DNA of 64,000 bases from Lysinibacillus fusiformis (GTDB taxonomy: Bacteria; Bacillota; Bacilli; Bacillales_A; Planococcaceae): assembly GCF_003049525.1 (NCBI RefSeq), contig NZ_PYWL01000001.1, forward strand, positions 744,001 through 808,000, in the 5' to 3' direction. The position numbers and the translations under genes are program-made. This document shows positions 9,313-19,531 of the stretch, piece by piece. The notes beneath the pieces are model-generated. The model searched no databases. It saw only the letters and a list, made by a program, of their open reading frames with translations, and was not told the DNA's origin. Each line of letters begins with the position of its first letter. Within the stretch, counting starts at the first letter, position 1.

Positions 9313-11037
9313 TTATATTTGTAGACCAAATTGAGCTGTATACAACCCATAATAAGCATGTTTTCGTTCCATTAATTGCTCATGTGTTCCTTCTTCAATA
9401 ATGCCTTTTTTCGATACAACAACAATTCTATCTGCATCCTTAATTGTTGCTAATCGATGGGCAATTACTAACGTCGTACGACCAATAGAAAGCTCGTTTA
9501 ATGCTTGTTGAATAGCTTGTTCCGTTTCAGTGTCCAATGCCGATGTTGCTTCATCAAGTATTAAAATTTTTGGGTTTTTCAGGAAAATCCGTGCGATGGA
9601 TAGTCTTTGTTTTTGACCTCCTGATAACTTCACACCTCGCTCACCAATTAATGTATCCATTCCCTCTGGGAGTGCTTTAATGACATCGGTCAGCTGTGCA
9701 CGCTGAGCTGCGTACCAAATATCTTCTTCACTAGCATTCAGATTGCCGTAAGCGATATTATCACGAATAGTGCCATCAAATAAAAAGACATCTTGTTGAA
9801 CAATCCCAATATGACCCCGCAATGATTGCAATTTGTAATCCCTTATATCCACACCATCAATTTTAATGGAGCCTTCATTGACATCATAAAAACGTGGCAG
9901 CAAACTGCAAATTGTAGATTTTCCTGCTCCTGATGGACCTACTAGTGCAACTGTTTCACCAGGGCGAACCTGTAAATTAATGTGATGTAAAGCACGATTC
10001 GCATCTGAGTAGCCAAACGATACATCCGTGAATGTGATTTCACCATCAATTTCATCGATATCTTTCGCTTCTGGTCGATCCGCTATCTCAGGCTCTGTTT
10101 CAAGAAATTCAATATAGCGTCTAAATCCTGCCATACCTTTTGGATAGCTTTCTATAAACATGTTGATTTTATTAATAGGGCCAAGCAGAATCCCTGAAAG
10201 TAAAATAAATGCGATAAAGTCTCCATTAGATAGATCGCCATTTAACACAAAATAAGCTCCAACAAATAATGTAAATAATGACAATACCTTTGTTAGAATA
10301 CCTGAAATGGCTTCATTCCAAGCCATGACCTTATAAGAGAACAATTTAGTCATTCGGAATCTTTCATTGTTTACCTTAAAGCGTTTAATTTCATGATCCT
10401 CATTTGTAAATGCCTGTACAACACGAATACCGCTGACATTGTTTTCAACGCGAGCATTAAAATCAGCAATATCTCCAAACATTTGACGAAATGCTTTTGA
10501 CATTAATTTTCCGAAAATAATCGTCAGAACTAGGATGATCGGCACAAGTAGGAAAATAAGAATTGTAAAGGTTGGATCTATGTAGAACATCACACCAAAT
10601 GTCCCTATAATGGTCATTGCTGCAATAAAAATATCTTCAGGACCGTGGTGGGCAAGCTCACCGATATCCATTAAATCGTTCGTTAATCGGGAAACAAGAT
10701 GTCCCGTTTTATTATTATCAAAATATCTAAAAGAAAGTTTTTGTACATGGCTAAAGGATTCCTTTCTCATATCCGTTTCAATATTAATCCCTAGCATATG
10801 TCCCCAATACGACACGATGAAATGGAGAATGGAGTTAAAAATATATAAGACAAATAACAATAAACTCGCCATAATAATCCACTTTAGTTCGCCATCTGGC
10901 AAAATATCATCAATTACTTTATTTAGAACAAGTGGAAACGCTAATTCGATTAATGCTACTAAAATGGCGCAGCTAAAATCTAAAATAAATAAGCGTTTAT
11001 ATGGTTTGTAATATGAGAAAAATCGCTGTAATAACAT
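9313..11037 (-). CDS. ABC transporter, fused permease and ATPase (exporter type)
   Basis: This half-transporter of 574 aa has six transmembrane helices (about 15–310) and a nucleotide-binding domain with GPSGAGKST, LSGGQKQRLSIARI and ILILDEATSALD. The fold is that of type IV exporters such as BmrA/Sav1866, which act as homodimers. It sits in the middle of the iron-siderophore run with short gaps, so it may export a siderophore or another ligand used by the same system. The substrate cannot be read from sequence, and a general drug exporter is an alternative. An AGGAGG site precedes the ATG. Confidence 0.85.
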   Translation of the reverse strand: MLLQRFFSYYKPYKRLFILDFSCAILVALIELAFPLVLNKVIDDILPDGELKWIIMASLLLFVLYIFNSILHFIVSYWGHMLGINIETDMRKESFSHVQKLSFRYFDNNKTGHLVSRLTNDLMDIGELAHHGPEDIFIAAMTIIGTFGVMFYIDPTFTILIFLLVPIILVLTIIFGKLMSKAFRQMFGDIADFNARVENNVSGIRVVQAFTNEDHEIKRFKVNNERFRMTKLFSYKVMAWNEAISGILTKVLSLFTLFVGAYFVLNGDLSNGDFIAFILLSGILLGPINKINMFIESYPKGMAGFRRYIEFLETEPEIADRPEAKDIDEIDGEITFTDVSFGYSDANRALHHINLQVRPGETVALVGPSGAGKSTICSLLPRFYDVNEGSIKIDGVDIRDYKLQSLRGHIGIVQQDVFLFDGTIRDNIAYGNLNASEEDIWYAAQRAQLTDVIKALPEGMDTLIGERGVKLSGGQKQRLSIARIFLKNPKILILDEATSALDTETEQAIQQALNELSIGRTTLVIAHRLATIKDADRIVVVSKKGIIEEGTHEQLMERKHAYYGLYTAQFGLQI

Positions 11038-11060
11038 GGTTGTAGCCTCCTATTGCAATA

Positions 11061-12983
11061 TCAATCTTCATATCTACTAATGTATTTTTGTTGAGTCTTC
11101 GTAAACTCTACTATTTTGTCAGCCAGCTCTTCAGCTTGATGGAGACCCGAAAGTGGATCAGAGGCAAAATAATATTCAGATGGAAGCTCTATAATTTGAT
11201 TATTTTTTACGACATCTAAGTTTGTCCAAGTCCCTGGCAACTTCCCATCTTTGTTAAAGAAGTTAATCATGAAGTTATAATCAGCTACAAAATCACTTAC
11301 TACCTCGTAGGAAATCTCATAACGTCCGCCACTCGCCTCTTTTGCATCATATAACTCCTGCACTTTTTCTTGAGGCTTCAGACCCAAAATTTGATAGATT
11401 GCTCTACCACCCGATACGCTTGAATTTCCAACAATCGTTGCATTTTTTTCAAACATTTCATAAATAGTAAATGTTGCTCCGTCTGGAACCACATCATTTA
11501 TTTTTTCCTTAGCTGTAGCTATCCGATCTTCAAACTCATTAACAAATGTTTCAGCTTCTTTTTGTCTTCCTAAATAACTTCCCATCGCCTTAATTTCCTC
11601 TATTGCTGATGAATGAGCATCTTCAGCAAAGACAATTGTAGGTGCAATTTTCTCATATTTCCCTACATCTTCTGGATTCCATGTAATGATTAAATCTGGC
11701 TTTAGCTCTAGAATTTTTTCCAATGATACCTTCCCATCAGTACCAATATTCGTAATTTCCCCATCCTTGTAGTGTTGTTTTAAAAACGTAGCATAATCGA
11801 GGTTAGCTGTTACCCCTCCTACTGGTACAACATCTAACGCTAAAATTTGGCCAAGATACCAGTCTGTGATAACTCTTTTTGCTCTCACTGGAATTTCTAC
11901 TTCACGGCCACTGTCATCTGTCACCATTCTTGTCTCTATAGTATCTGGAGTAGTTTGTTCCTCTACCTTTGATGAGACCGATTCTTCATTACATGCAGTT
12001 AATAAAACAAACAGGCTCAGAAAAAAAGGCAGTCTTATATGTTGAATCACCTTTTGCATCATGATTTCATTTTCTCCGTTCTCAAATCGGTTTGCTTGCG
12101 CGAGCTGATTCTCATTGTATTGAAAATGATTCTCATTTGTAATGGCCATTTCGGACATATAAGATGTATATTTCAGCCTAAAATTACTTGGTGCCATATT
12201 TGTAGCCTTTTTAAAGGCACGACTAAAATAGTATTCATCTTCATAGCCAAGTGAAATAGCAATTTCCTTTATACCAAATTGATTTTCCACCAAATATTGT
12301 TTTGCCTGCTCAATTCTTAATTGCTGTAAATAAATTTGTGGTCCTACCCCATAGCGTGCTTTAAAAATTCGTAATAAATGACGTGTACTAATATGAAGCG
12401 TATCTGCCAATGTTTGTATAGATAATGGTTGGTGAAGACGCTGATGAATATATAGCCGTGCTACTTCTGCCTTATCCATTTCATGCGGGTTCCCCTGCCC
12501 ATCTGCTAATTCTTGAAACACACGATAAACAAATTCATACAAAGAGGCTTTAACTGAAAAATGATCTTGAATTGAGCCCGACATCCATTTGCTATACATA
12601 TCTTGAAGTATGTTGTGAATGGCTATTGGATTAGCAGGCACACAAGAGAAATTTATTTGAAAAGGTTGATATTGCATCTGTAAATGCTGCATAAAGGCAT
12701 CCTTATAGATGACATCTCCTTCATAACGTATGAGGAAGTAGCTAACACTATGCTGTGCATTAATTTGTAAACTTTGAGATTTACCAATGTGAAAAATACT
12801 GAAACGCTGTACATAATAAGGCTGTTCATCAATGATAATTTGCGCCTCTCCTGCTGTTATGATAATGAACGAACTATTAGTTACTATCTTTGAAATTTGA
12901 ACTTTTGATTTATTTACGTAATTAATATGCTTCATTTGAACATAGGCATTTTGCCAAAGCAGCATGTAGGCATCATAGTTCAT
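11061..12983 (-). CDS. AraC-family regulator continuous with a siderophore-binding lipoprotein
   Basis: This is one open frame of 640 aa. Residues about 1–295 are an AraC regulator: an N-terminal sensor domain and two helix-turn-helix motifs (SIQTLADTLHISTRHLLRIFK and IKEIAISLGYEDEYYFSRAFKK). From Met308 (12,062) the protein reads as a complete lipoprotein: a short basic start, a hydrophobic signal segment, an LLTAC lipobox, then a Fe3+-siderophore substrate-binding domain (about 370–635). A 13/15 Fur-box match lies in the coding sequence just before Met308. B. subtilis Btr also joins AraC to a binding domain, but without a signal peptide. The lipoprotein half is probably also made separately from Met308. 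The start at 12,983 follows GAAGGAG. Confidence 0.85.
   Translation of the reverse strand: MNYDAYMLLWQNAYVQMKHINYVNKSKVQISKIVTNSSFIIITAGEAQIIIDEQPYYVQRFSIFHIGKSQSLQINAQHSVSYFLIRYEGDVIYKDAFMQHLQMQYQPFQINFSCVPANPIAIHNILQDMYSKWMSGSIQDHFSVKASLYEFVYRVFQELADGQGNPHEMDKAEVARLYIHQRLHQPLSIQTLADTLHISTRHLLRIFKARYGVGPQIYLQQLRIEQAKQYLVENQFGIKEIAISLGYEDEYYFSRAFKKATNMAPSNFRLKYTSYMSEMAITNENHFQYNENQLAQANRFENGENEIMMQKVIQHIRLPFFLSLFVLLTACNEESVSSKVEEQTTPDTIETRMVTDDSGREVEIPVRAKRVITDWYLGQILALDVVPVGGVTANLDYATFLKQHYKDGEITNIGTDGKVSLEKILELKPDLIITWNPEDVGKYEKIAPTIVFAEDAHSSAIEEIKAMGSYLGRQKEAETFVNEFEDRIATAKEKINDVVPDGATFTIYEMFEKNATIVGNSSVSGGRAIYQILGLKPQEKVQELYDAKEASGGRYEISYEVVSDFVADYNFMINFFNKDGKLPGTWTNLDVVKNNQIIELPSEYYFASDPLSGLHQAEELADKIVEFTKTQQKYISRYED
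12121..12135 (-). promoter_or_regulatory. Fur box inside the regulator–lipoprotein frame
   Basis: TGAAAATGATTCTCA matches the 7-1-7 Fur consensus TGATAATNATTATCA at 13 of 15 positions (the central base is free). It is 60–75 bases upstream of the internal ATG at 12,062 that begins the lipoprotein signal peptide. It could control a separate iron-repressed transcript for the binding protein. Confidence 0.65.
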
Positions 12984-13024
12984 CCGAATCTCCTTCAAAA
13001 AGATATTTATTAACTTCATTATAT

Positions 13025-13039
13025 TGATAATGATTATCA
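13025..13039 (-). promoter_or_regulatory. Fur box upstream of the iron-uptake cluster
   Basis: TGATAATGATTATCA is a perfect 15-base match to the Fur 7-1-7 consensus, extended by one further palindromic pair on each side. It lies about 45 bases before the start of the AraC/lipoprotein gene, the first gene of the co-oriented siderophore cluster. Iron-repressed transcription of the cluster is the natural reading. Confidence 0.88.
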
Positions 13040-13080
13040 ATTTCAATAAACATTTATTCATTTAAACATATACAAAAAAA

Positions 13081-13110
13081 TCACCATTGACAATTATTTG
13101 TCAATGGTGA
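13081..13110 (-). terminator. Terminator after rho
   Basis: A perfect 12-bp stem (13081–13092 with 13099–13110) is followed by a T run on the minus strand, just past the rho stop codon. Confidence 0.85.
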
Positions 13111-13118
13111 TGGCTGTT

Positions 13119-14402
13119 CTATAATAAACCTTTACCTTTAGTTGCTTTTTTCATATCTTCGTTCAGTTTTTCAAAAAATTCTTCGTTCGATTTTGTTGTA
13201 CGAAGTTTTTTCAGGAAGCGTTCCGCAAAATCAGGCGCATCTGAAAATGTTTTACGAATCGCCCATAGTTTTTCAAGTTGTTCGGGCTCAAGCAATAACT
13301 CTTCCTTACGTGTACCTGAACGGCGAATATCAAGCGCAGGGAAAATTCGGCGCTCTGCCAACTGGCGATCTAAATGAAGCTCTAAATTACCTGTCCCCTT
13401 AAATTCTTCGTAAATAACCTCGTCCATACGTGAACCAGTATCTACTAAAGCAGTCGCTAATATCGTTAAGCTACCGCCTTCTTCAATATTTCGAGCCGAT
13501 CCAAAGAAGCGTTTAGGTCTATGGAAGGCAGCTGGATCGATCCCCCCTGAAAGCGTGCGTCCACTTGGAGGAATGACAAGGTTAAATGCACGCGCCAAAC
13601 GTGTGATAGAATCCATTAAAATAATGACATCACGTTTATGTTCCACTAAACGGCGTGCACGCTCTAAAACGATTTCTGCCACTTTGACATGATTTTCTGG
13701 AACTTCATCAAACGTTGAGCTAACAACATCTGCATTTACAGATCGCTCAATATCTGTTACTTCCTCAGGACGTTCATCTATCAGTAAGACAATTAGCTCT
13801 GCTTCTGGATGATTTGTTGTAATAGCGTTTGCAATTTCTTTTAATAAAGATGTTTTCCCCGCTTTCGGCGGTGCAACGATTAATCCACGCTGACCAAAAC
13901 CTACAGGTGCCACTAAATCCATAATACGTGTTGATAAATTACGCTGAGTTGTCTCCAGTTTAATTTGTCTGTCTGGATATAGTGGAGTTAATGCAGGGAA
14001 ATGCACACGTTCCTTTGCAACTTCAGGATCCTCGCCATTGACGGCATCAACTTGTAATAAGCCGTAATAACGTTCATTTTCCTTAGGTGGTCGCACCTTC
14101 CCAGATACCTTGTCCCCATTACGAAGATCAAAGCGACGAATTTGAGATGCAGAAATATAAATATCTTCTTTACTTGGAGAGTAGTTTATTGGTCGAAGGA
14201 AGCCAAAGCCCTCTTGCGAAACAATTTCAAGTACACCTTCCATAAAGAAATAGCCTTCTTGCTCTGAACGCGTTTTCAAAATAGCAAATATTAATTCTTT
14301 TTTCGTTAGCTTGCTATAATATGAAATTTTATATTGGCGTGCAAGAGCGTAAAGCTCTTTTAACGTCATGTTTTCTAATTGAGCGATTGTCAATGCAGAC
14401 AT
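13119..14402 (-). CDS. rho: Transcription termination factor Rho
   Basis: Rho is the hexameric RNA helicase that ends untranslated transcripts. The 427-aa protein has an N-terminal helical Rho_N domain, a cold-shock-like RNA-binding domain ([18 protein letters not shown]), and a RecA-type ATPase with [15 protein letters not shown] (Walker A), [14 protein letters not shown] (Walker B) and the [30 protein letters not shown] region. The ATG at 14,402 follows GGAG by 9 bases; the frame extends 12 codons further upstream without a better site. The neighbour glpX matches B. subtilis order. Confidence 0.97.
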   Translation of the reverse strand: MSALTIAQLENMTLKELYALARQYKISYYSKLTKKELIFAILKTRSEQEGYFFMEGVLEIVSQEGFGFLRPINYSPSKEDIYISASQIRRFDLRNGDKVSGKVRPPKENERYYGLLQVDAVNGEDPEVAKERVHFPALTPLYPDRQIKLETTQRNLSTRIMDLVAPVGFGQRGLIVAPPKAGKTSLLKEIANAITTNHPEAELIVLLIDERPEEVTDIERSVNADVVSSTFDEVPENHVKVAEIVLERARRLVEHKRDVIILMDSITRLARAFNLVIPPSGRTLSGGIDPAAFHRPKRFFGSARNIEEGGSLTILATALVDTGSRMDEVIYEEFKGTGNLELHLDRQLAERRIFPALDIRRSGTRKEELLLEPEQLEKLWAIRKTFSDAPDFAERFLKKLRTTKSNEEFFEKLNEDMKKATKGKGLL

Positions 14403-14635
14403 ATGCACAACTCCAGTCTTTTTCAAAATATAATACAATTATTGGGGTTATCATCGAAGATTTTTTACGAACGAATGGCTCTGTTCCCACTATACGGTTA
14501 CCTCAGTAGGTCAATAACAAATACATAGTCCACCATATGATGAAACATTGCCTTACAAACTACGGGATGGTTTATTTAAAGAAGAAGGTACCTAGCACAA
14601 TAGATGTACTAGGTATATTTTAGAAGAAAATATCA

Positions 14636-15592
14636 TTAATATCTAGGTTTTTTCTCAAGTGCGTGACGGCCTTCTACAAAGCGAACTGTACCAGACTTAG
14701 CACGCATAACTACTGAGTGTGTTAAAGCGTAAGCACCTTTATATTGAACACCCTTTAAAAGCTCACAATCTGTCACAGCTGTTGCTGCAAAAATAGCATC
14801 GTCACCTTTTACTAGATCATCTAAATAAAGAACTTTATCAACATCTACACCCATTTTATGGCAGCGTTCTAATTGCTCTTCATCTTCTGGTACTAACTTT
14901 GCTTGGAAGTCCCCACCTAGGCATTTTAAGGCTACAGCCGAAATAACACCCTCTGGTGCGCCACCTGTTCCAAACATAATATCAATACCTGTTTCATCAA
15001 AGGCAGTATTAATCGCTGCACCAACATCGCCATCTTGGATAAACTTAATACGTGCACCAGCTTCGCGAATTTCATCAACAATTGCTTGGTGACGTGGACG
15101 ATCTAATAAAGTAGCAACTACATCTGAAATATCTTTATTTTTTGCTTTTGCTACTTGTAATAAGTTATAAGTAACAGAAGCATTGATATCTACTTTACCA
15201 GCTGCTTCTGGCCCTACAGCAATTTTCTCCATGTACATATCTGGTGCATTTAATAGATTACCTTTATCTGCAATTGCAAGGACTGTCATTGCACCATTCG
15301 TACCTTTTGCTACAATATTTGTACCTTCTAATGGATCCACAGCAATATCTACTTTTGGACCACCACTACGTAAGCCAAGTTCTTCACCAATATAAAGCAT
15401 TGGTGCTTCATCCATTTCGCCTTCACCAATTACTACTGTAGCATGCATTGGAATTGTATCGAACATTTTGCGCATCGCTGTTGTTGCTGCATCATCTGCC
15501 TCAATTTTTAAACCGCGTCCCATCCATTTCCCGGATGCAATTGCTGCTGCTTCTGTTACTCGTACTACTTCCATCGATAAACTACGTTCCAT
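14636..15592 (-). CDS. glpX: Class II fructose-1,6-bisphosphatase
   Basis: GlpX hydrolyses fructose-1,6-bisphosphate to fructose-6-phosphate in gluconeogenesis. The 318-aa protein shows the metal-binding [15 protein letters not shown] segment, [21 protein letters not shown] and [13 protein letters not shown], all diagnostic of the class II enzyme. It lies between rho and murAB, as ywjI (glpX) does in B. subtilis. A GGGAGG site is 10 bases before the ATG. A second in-frame ATG six codons later has no clear binding site. Confidence 0.96.
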   Translation of the reverse strand: MERSLSMEVVRVTEAAAIASGKWMGRGLKIEADDAATTAMRKMFDTIPMHATVVIGEGEMDEAPMLYIGEELGLRSGGPKVDIAVDPLEGTNIVAKGTNGAMTVLAIADKGNLLNAPDMYMEKIAVGPEAAGKVDINASVTYNLLQVAKAKNKDISDVVATLLDRPRHQAIVDEIREAGARIKFIQDGDVGAAINTAFDETGIDIMFGTGGAPEGVISAVALKCLGGDFQAKLVPEDEEQLERCHKMGVDVDKVLYLDDLVKGDDAIFAATAVTDCELLKGVQYKGAYALTHSVVMRAKSGTVRFVEGRHALEKKPRY

Positions 15593-15686
15593 TGTTGCTT
15601 TGCCTCCCGTTATCGGTCATTTTTCATACCGAAACATTCAAATTACCTCTATTGTAACATAATTGAGTGAAAACTTTTAGCTCTCA

Positions 15687-16973
15687 TTATTCCTTTGTCT
15701 CAGCTACGCGTGCCAGGATTGTTTCACGTCGAATATCAGCGCCTAAATCACGTAATTTCTCAATAAGTGAGCTATAGCCACGTTCGATATGATAAATATC
15801 TTGTACTTCCGTTTCGCCTTCAGCTAGAAGACCGGCTAAAACTAATGCTGCACCTGCGCGTAGATCCGTAGCTGTTACTGTTGAGCCATGTAGTCTGCTT
15901 GGCCCTTTAATAATAGCCGTGTTGCCTTCTACACGAGCATCAGCATTCATACGACGAAGCTCATCAATATGTTTAAATCGAGCTGTATAAATAGTATCTG
16001 TTACTTTTGAGGAACCGAATGCCTGTGACATTAACACAGCAAGTGGTTGCTGAATATCGGTTGGGAAACCAGGATACACCAATGTTTTTACATCAACAGC
16101 TTGCAAAGTGGAGAAGTCTGTTTTTGGTACATAAATACTTTCTTCACCAATTTCAATCTTCACACCCATTTCACGAAGCTTCGCTATAATTGCTTCTAAA
16201 TGCAGTGGAATTACATTATCAATTGTAATACCATCACCTACTGCTGCAGCCATTATCATAAATGTCGCAGCTTCAATGCGATCTGGTATAATCGTATGCT
16301 CTGTACCATGTAGTTCTTCTACCCCTTCAATGCGGATGACACTTGTACCTGCCCCTTTAATATTGGCCCCCATATTTGTTAGAAGTGTAGCTACATCAAT
16401 AATTTCAGGTTCCTTCGCTGCATTTTCGATAACTGTACGGCCCTTCGCGAGGACAGCAGCTAACATTATGTTAATTGTTGCACCGACACTTGCGACATCT
16501 AAATAAATTTTTGCCCCAATTAATTCATCTGCACGTAAATAAATCGCGCCATGCTCATTCGTAATTTTAGCGCCTAATGCTTCAAAGCCCTTTATATGCT
16601 GATCAATTGGTCGGGGACCCAAGAAACAGCCACCTGGTAAACCAATGACCGCTTTCTTGAAACGTCCTAGCATTGCCCCCATTAAATAATAGGAAGCGCG
16701 TAACTTTTTAACATTGCCGTTCGGTAATGGTAAGGCAATCATATCTGTTGGATCGATTGTCATCTTCCCATCCTCAAACGATACTTCCCCACCAATTTCC
16801 TCTAATAAAGCCTTTAACGTCCATGCATCTGAAATTTCTGGTATCCCTCCAATTGTCACTGGAGAGTTCGCCAAAATTGATGCAGGAATTAAGGCGACTG
16901 CACTATTTTTTGCACCACTAACTTTAATTGTACCTTGTAGACGATTTTCGCCAGTAATTTTATAAACATCCAT
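15687..16973 (-). CDS. murA: UDP-N-acetylglucosamine 1-carboxyvinyltransferase
   Basis: MurA adds enolpyruvate to UDP-GlcNAc, the committed step of peptidoglycan synthesis and the target of fosfomycin. The 428-aa protein begins [20 protein letters not shown] and has the phosphoenolpyruvate-binding KNSAV and the active-site cysteine loop [14 protein letters not shown]. The position between tal and glpX corresponds to B. subtilis murAB (murZ), so this is probably the second MurA paralogue. The ATG at 16,973 follows GAGGGAG by 8 bases. Confidence 0.95.
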   Translation of the reverse strand: MDVYKITGENRLQGTIKVSGAKNSAVALIPASILANSPVTIGGIPEISDAWTLKALLEEIGGEVSFEDGKMTIDPTDMIALPLPNGNVKKLRASYYLMGAMLGRFKKAVIGLPGGCFLGPRPIDQHIKGFEALGAKITNEHGAIYLRADELIGAKIYLDVASVGATINIMLAAVLAKGRTVIENAAKEPEIIDVATLLTNMGANIKGAGTSVIRIEGVEELHGTEHTIIPDRIEAATFMIMAAAVGDGITIDNVIPLHLEAIIAKLREMGVKIEIGEESIYVPKTDFSTLQAVDVKTLVYPGFPTDIQQPLAVLMSQAFGSSKVTDTIYTARFKHIDELRRMNADARVEGNTAIIKGPSRLHGSTVTATDLRAGAALVLAGLLAEGETEVQDIYHIERGYSSLIEKLRDLGADIRRETILARVAETKE

Positions 16974-17036
16974 TTTGCGTTCTCCCTCATGATTGGAAAG
17001 TAGTATTTTTTGCAATTGGCTCACTGTATATTCTTA

Positions 17037-17687
17037 TTATTCGCCTTTTCTCTTATTCCAATCCGCTAAAAATCCTTCAATTCCTTTTTCCGTTAATGGA
17101 TGGTGGAAAAGTTGTTTTAAAACTTTAAATGGAGTTGTTGAAATATGCGCGCCAGCTAAAGCTGCAGCCGTAACGTGCTGAGGGTGACGAACAGAGGCAG
17201 CGATAATTTGTGTATCAATATTATGAATTGTAAAAATGTCAGCAATTGTTTCAATTAGCTCTACACCATTTTGACCAATGTCATCCAAACGGCCGATAAA
17301 TGGTGATACATATGTAGCACCTGCACGCGCAGCCATTAATGCTTGGTTTGCACTAAAAATTAATGTTACGTTTGTTTTAATTCCTTTGTTTGCAAAGAAA
17401 CGACAAGCTTCTAATCCCGCTGGTGTCATTGGAAGTTTCACTGTAATGTTAGGAGCAATAGCAGCTAATTCCAAACCTTCCTTAATCATTCCTTCTGCAT
17501 CTAGTGCAATAACTTCTCCACTTACGGAGCCATCGACAAGCTCTGCGATTTCACGAAGACGATCATGGAAAGAAACATTTTCTTCTTTAGCCACTAGTGA
17601 TGGGTTTGTTGTGACTCCTGATAAAATACCCCATGCATGTGCCTCTTTAATCTCTTCAAAATTTGCAGTATCAATAAAAAATTTCAT
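17037..17687 (-). CDS. tal: Transaldolase / fructose-6-phosphate aldolase family
   Basis: This short (216 aa) class I aldolase is of the TalC/FSA type. It starts [16 protein letters not shown], has [12 protein letters not shown] and the Schiff-base lysine in the [12 protein letters not shown] segment, and continues with [31 protein letters not shown]. Family members act either as transaldolase in the pentose phosphate pathway or as fructose-6-phosphate aldolase; sequence alone does not decide, though the B. subtilis orthologue ywjH is a transaldolase. It follows fbaA closely. AGGAGG lies 8 bases before the ATG. Confidence 0.93.
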   Translation of the reverse strand: MKFFIDTANFEEIKEAHAWGILSGVTTNPSLVAKEENVSFHDRLREIAELVDGSVSGEVIALDAEGMIKEGLELAAIAPNITVKLPMTPAGLEACRFFANKGIKTNVTLIFSANQALMAARAGATYVSPFIGRLDDIGQNGVELIETIADIFTIHNIDTQIIAASVRHPQHVTAAALAGAHISTTPFKVLKQLFHHPLTEKGIEGFLADWNKRKGE

Positions 17688-17838
17688 ATTATATTTCCTC
17701 CTGATCATTTTTCTTATATTATTAAATATTTTCCAAAATTTCTTTATTTCAAAAACAAGAGAAGGTCGATTGAAAGCATCAACACTTCTCTTATTATGTG
17801 TATTTATCTATGCTTTTGTAACATATTAAATGCAAAAA

Positions 17839-18693
17839 TTATGCTTTTTGTGCACTACCAAATTCGCGAATTTTACCAACAACTGTTGCTTTAATCGCTT
17901 CACGTGCAGGACCAAGGAATTTACGAGGATCGTAAACAACTTTGTCGTTGTCAAGAATCTCACGGATTGCTTTTGTTGCTTCAATTTGATTTTCAGTATT
18001 AACGTTAATTTTTGCAGTACCTAATGAAATAGAACGTTGTATATCTTTTGTTGGGATACCTGTACCACCATGTAATACTAGTGGAAGATCTGCCAATTTA
18101 GAGATTTCTTCCATTTCTTTGAAGCCTAGGTTTGGTTCTCCTTTGTAAGGACCATGTACAGAGCCAAGTGCTGGCGCTAAGCAGTCGATATCTGTTAGCT
18201 CAACCATTTTACGGCATTCTTCTGGATCAGCGTAAATAATACCACCGATTACACCATCTTCATCTCCGCCAACTGTTCCTAATTCCGCTTCTACAGAAAC
18301 GCCTTTAGCATGTGCATATTCTACTACTTCTGAAGTAATTTTCACATTTTCCTCAAATGGATGGTGTGAAGCATCAATCATCACAGAAGTAAAGCCTGCA
18401 TCAATTGCCTCTTTACATTTTGCAAAGCTAGAACCATGGTCAAGATGAATAGCTACTGGAACTGTAGTACCGTAAGATTCCATTAAACCTTTTACCATAT
18501 GAACAACAGAAATAAATCCGCCCATATATTTACCTGCACCTTCAGAAACACCAAGAATCACTGGAGATTTTTCTTCTTCAGCTGCTTGTAAAATTGCTTG
18601 TGTCCACTCTAGGTTGTTAATGTTGAATTGACCAACAGCATAACCCTCTGCTTTTGCTTTAATTAACATCTCTTTCATAGATACTAATGCCAT
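17839..18693 (-). CDS. fbaA: Class II fructose-1,6-bisphosphate aldolase
   Basis: This glycolytic zinc enzyme cleaves fructose-1,6-bisphosphate to dihydroxyacetone phosphate and glyceraldehyde-3-phosphate. The 284-aa protein shows the zinc ligands in [11 protein letters not shown] (H) and VLHGGTGIP (H), the EAELGTVGG segment, and [16 protein letters not shown] near the end. A strong GAGGAGG site precedes the ATG. It sits between spo0F and tal as in B. subtilis, with a duplicated repeat in the spo0F–fbaA gap. Confidence 0.97.
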   Translation of the reverse strand: MALVSMKEMLIKAKAEGYAVGQFNINNLEWTQAILQAAEEEKSPVILGVSEGAGKYMGGFISVVHMVKGLMESYGTTVPVAIHLDHGSSFAKCKEAIDAGFTSVMIDASHHPFEENVKITSEVVEYAHAKGVSVEAELGTVGGDEDGVIGGIIYADPEECRKMVELTDIDCLAPALGSVHGPYKGEPNLGFKEMEEISKLADLPLVLHGGTGIPTKDIQRSISLGTAKINVNTENQIEATKAIREILDNDKVVYDPRKFLGPAREAIKATVVGKIREFGSAQKA

Positions 18694-18754
18694 ACTAAAA
18701 ATCCTCCTCTTAGGACTATTCTTTCTACATAAATATGCTCCTCAATCATAGCAA

Positions 18755-18790
18755 AAATAATAGCCCCTGAAAAGCAGAGGCTATTATTTT
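18755..18790 (-). terminator. Hairpin in the spo0F–fbaA gap
   Basis: A near-perfect stem of about 15 bp (18755–18769 with 18775–18790, one mismatch) carries A/T-rich arms that give a T tract on the minus strand. It overlaps the start of the first copy of the tandem repeat and could end transcripts coming from spo0F. Confidence 0.7.
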
Positions 18791-18953
18791 CTACACGAAA
18801 GCGTAGTGTAACGTAGCGGCAGTGTCGACAAAGTGTAGGGCAACGTAACGGCGGCGCTTGAACCTGAAAAGCAGGGGCTATTATTTTCTACACGAAAGCG
18901 TAGTGTAACGTAGCGGCAGTGTCGACAAAGTGCAGAGCAATAACGGCGGCGCT
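18766..18953. repeat. 97-bp tandem duplication
   Basis: Two head-to-tail copies are visible: 18766–18862 and 18863–18953, with period 97. They share an identical core of over 50 bases (…CTACACGAAAGCGTAGTG…CGGCAGTGTCGACAAAGTG) and differ by a few substitutions and a short deletion in the second copy. The unit is richer in G+C than its surroundings, contains small inverted motifs (CTACACGAAAGCGTAG) and no coding frame of note. This looks like an intergenic repeat unit that duplicated locally. Confidence 0.9.
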
Positions 18954-18986
18954 AAGAAAATATGTACTCCTTTTTTAAGCATAAAG

Positions 18987-19016
18987 AAAACAGGCCGTGT
19001 ATTCACTGCCTGTTTT
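18987..19016 (-). terminator. Terminator directly after spo0F
   Basis: The stem AAAACAGGC (18987–18995) pairs with GCCTGTTTT (19008–19016) immediately past the spo0F stop codon, with T residues following on the minus strand. Confidence 0.75.
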
Positions 19017-19376
19017 TTAAACTTGTAACGCTTTATTAACTTCGTCACGCACTTCAAAAATATCAAAAGGTTTCGTAAAGTAACGGATTGCTCCCAAATT
19101 TAAAGCTTCTTGTACAACATCTAGCTCTCCATACGCTGTCATCATAAATACAGGAAGTTTTGGGAACTTTTCTTTTAAACGTCTTAAAATTTCGATACCA
19201 TCCATTCCGGGTATCTTCATATCTAGTAATACGCAATCCATGTCTTGTTCATCTGCATACTTTAATGCCTCTAAACCATTGGCTGCTAAATATGTAACAT
19301 ATCCTTCCTTTTTCAGCACTTCGTTTAAAAGCAAACGAATTCCCTGCTGATCATCGACAATTAGTAATCGTTTCAC
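19017..19376 (-). CDS. spo0F: Sporulation phosphorelay response regulator Spo0F
   Basis: Spo0F takes phosphate from sporulation kinases and passes it to Spo0B. The 119-aa protein is a single receiver domain without an output domain. It has the acidic pair in LIVDDQQG, the phosphorylated aspartate in VLLDMKIPGMDG, the threonine in FMMTAYG and the lysine in YFTKPFD. A divergent ywjG gene and downstream fbaA reproduce the B. subtilis locus, which supports Spo0F over other CheY-like proteins. Confidence 0.95.
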   Translation of the reverse strand: MKRLLIVDDQQGIRLLLNEVLKKEGYVTYLAANGLEALKYADEQDMDCVLLDMKIPGMDGIEILRRLKEKFPKLPVFMMTAYGELDVVQEALNLGAIRYFTKPFDIFEVRDEVNKALQV

Positions 19377-19484
19377 ATTCCATTCCGCCCTTTTTATTTT
19401 TTATTCTTACACAAAAACATTCTTTATTATGTATAATTCTACTTTTTCAGCTTAATACCTTCTAGTATTATAAATTATCTGCTT

Positions 19485-19513
19485 TTGCTTTCTATCTTTT
19501 TCACCCCTATAAT
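19485..19513 (+). promoter_or_regulatory. Candidate ywjG promoter
   Basis: A perfect TATAAT at 19508–19513 has a weak TTGCTT at 19485–19490 with 17-base spacing. The start codon of ywjG is only 18 bases past the -10 box, so the 5' leader would be very short. The region is shared with the divergent spo0F promoter. Confidence 0.4.
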
Positions 19514-19531
19514 ATGGGTAGAGGTGGGATC

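Noticed and set aside
11061-12983. Two separate genes with a simple overlap
   Set aside because: No stop codon follows the AraC part in frame; the frame is continuous into the lipoprotein. A sequencing error remains possible and is stated as a refuting test.
18766-18953. CRISPR or insertion sequence
   Set aside because: There are only two long copies with no spacer structure, no transposase and no terminal inverted repeats.
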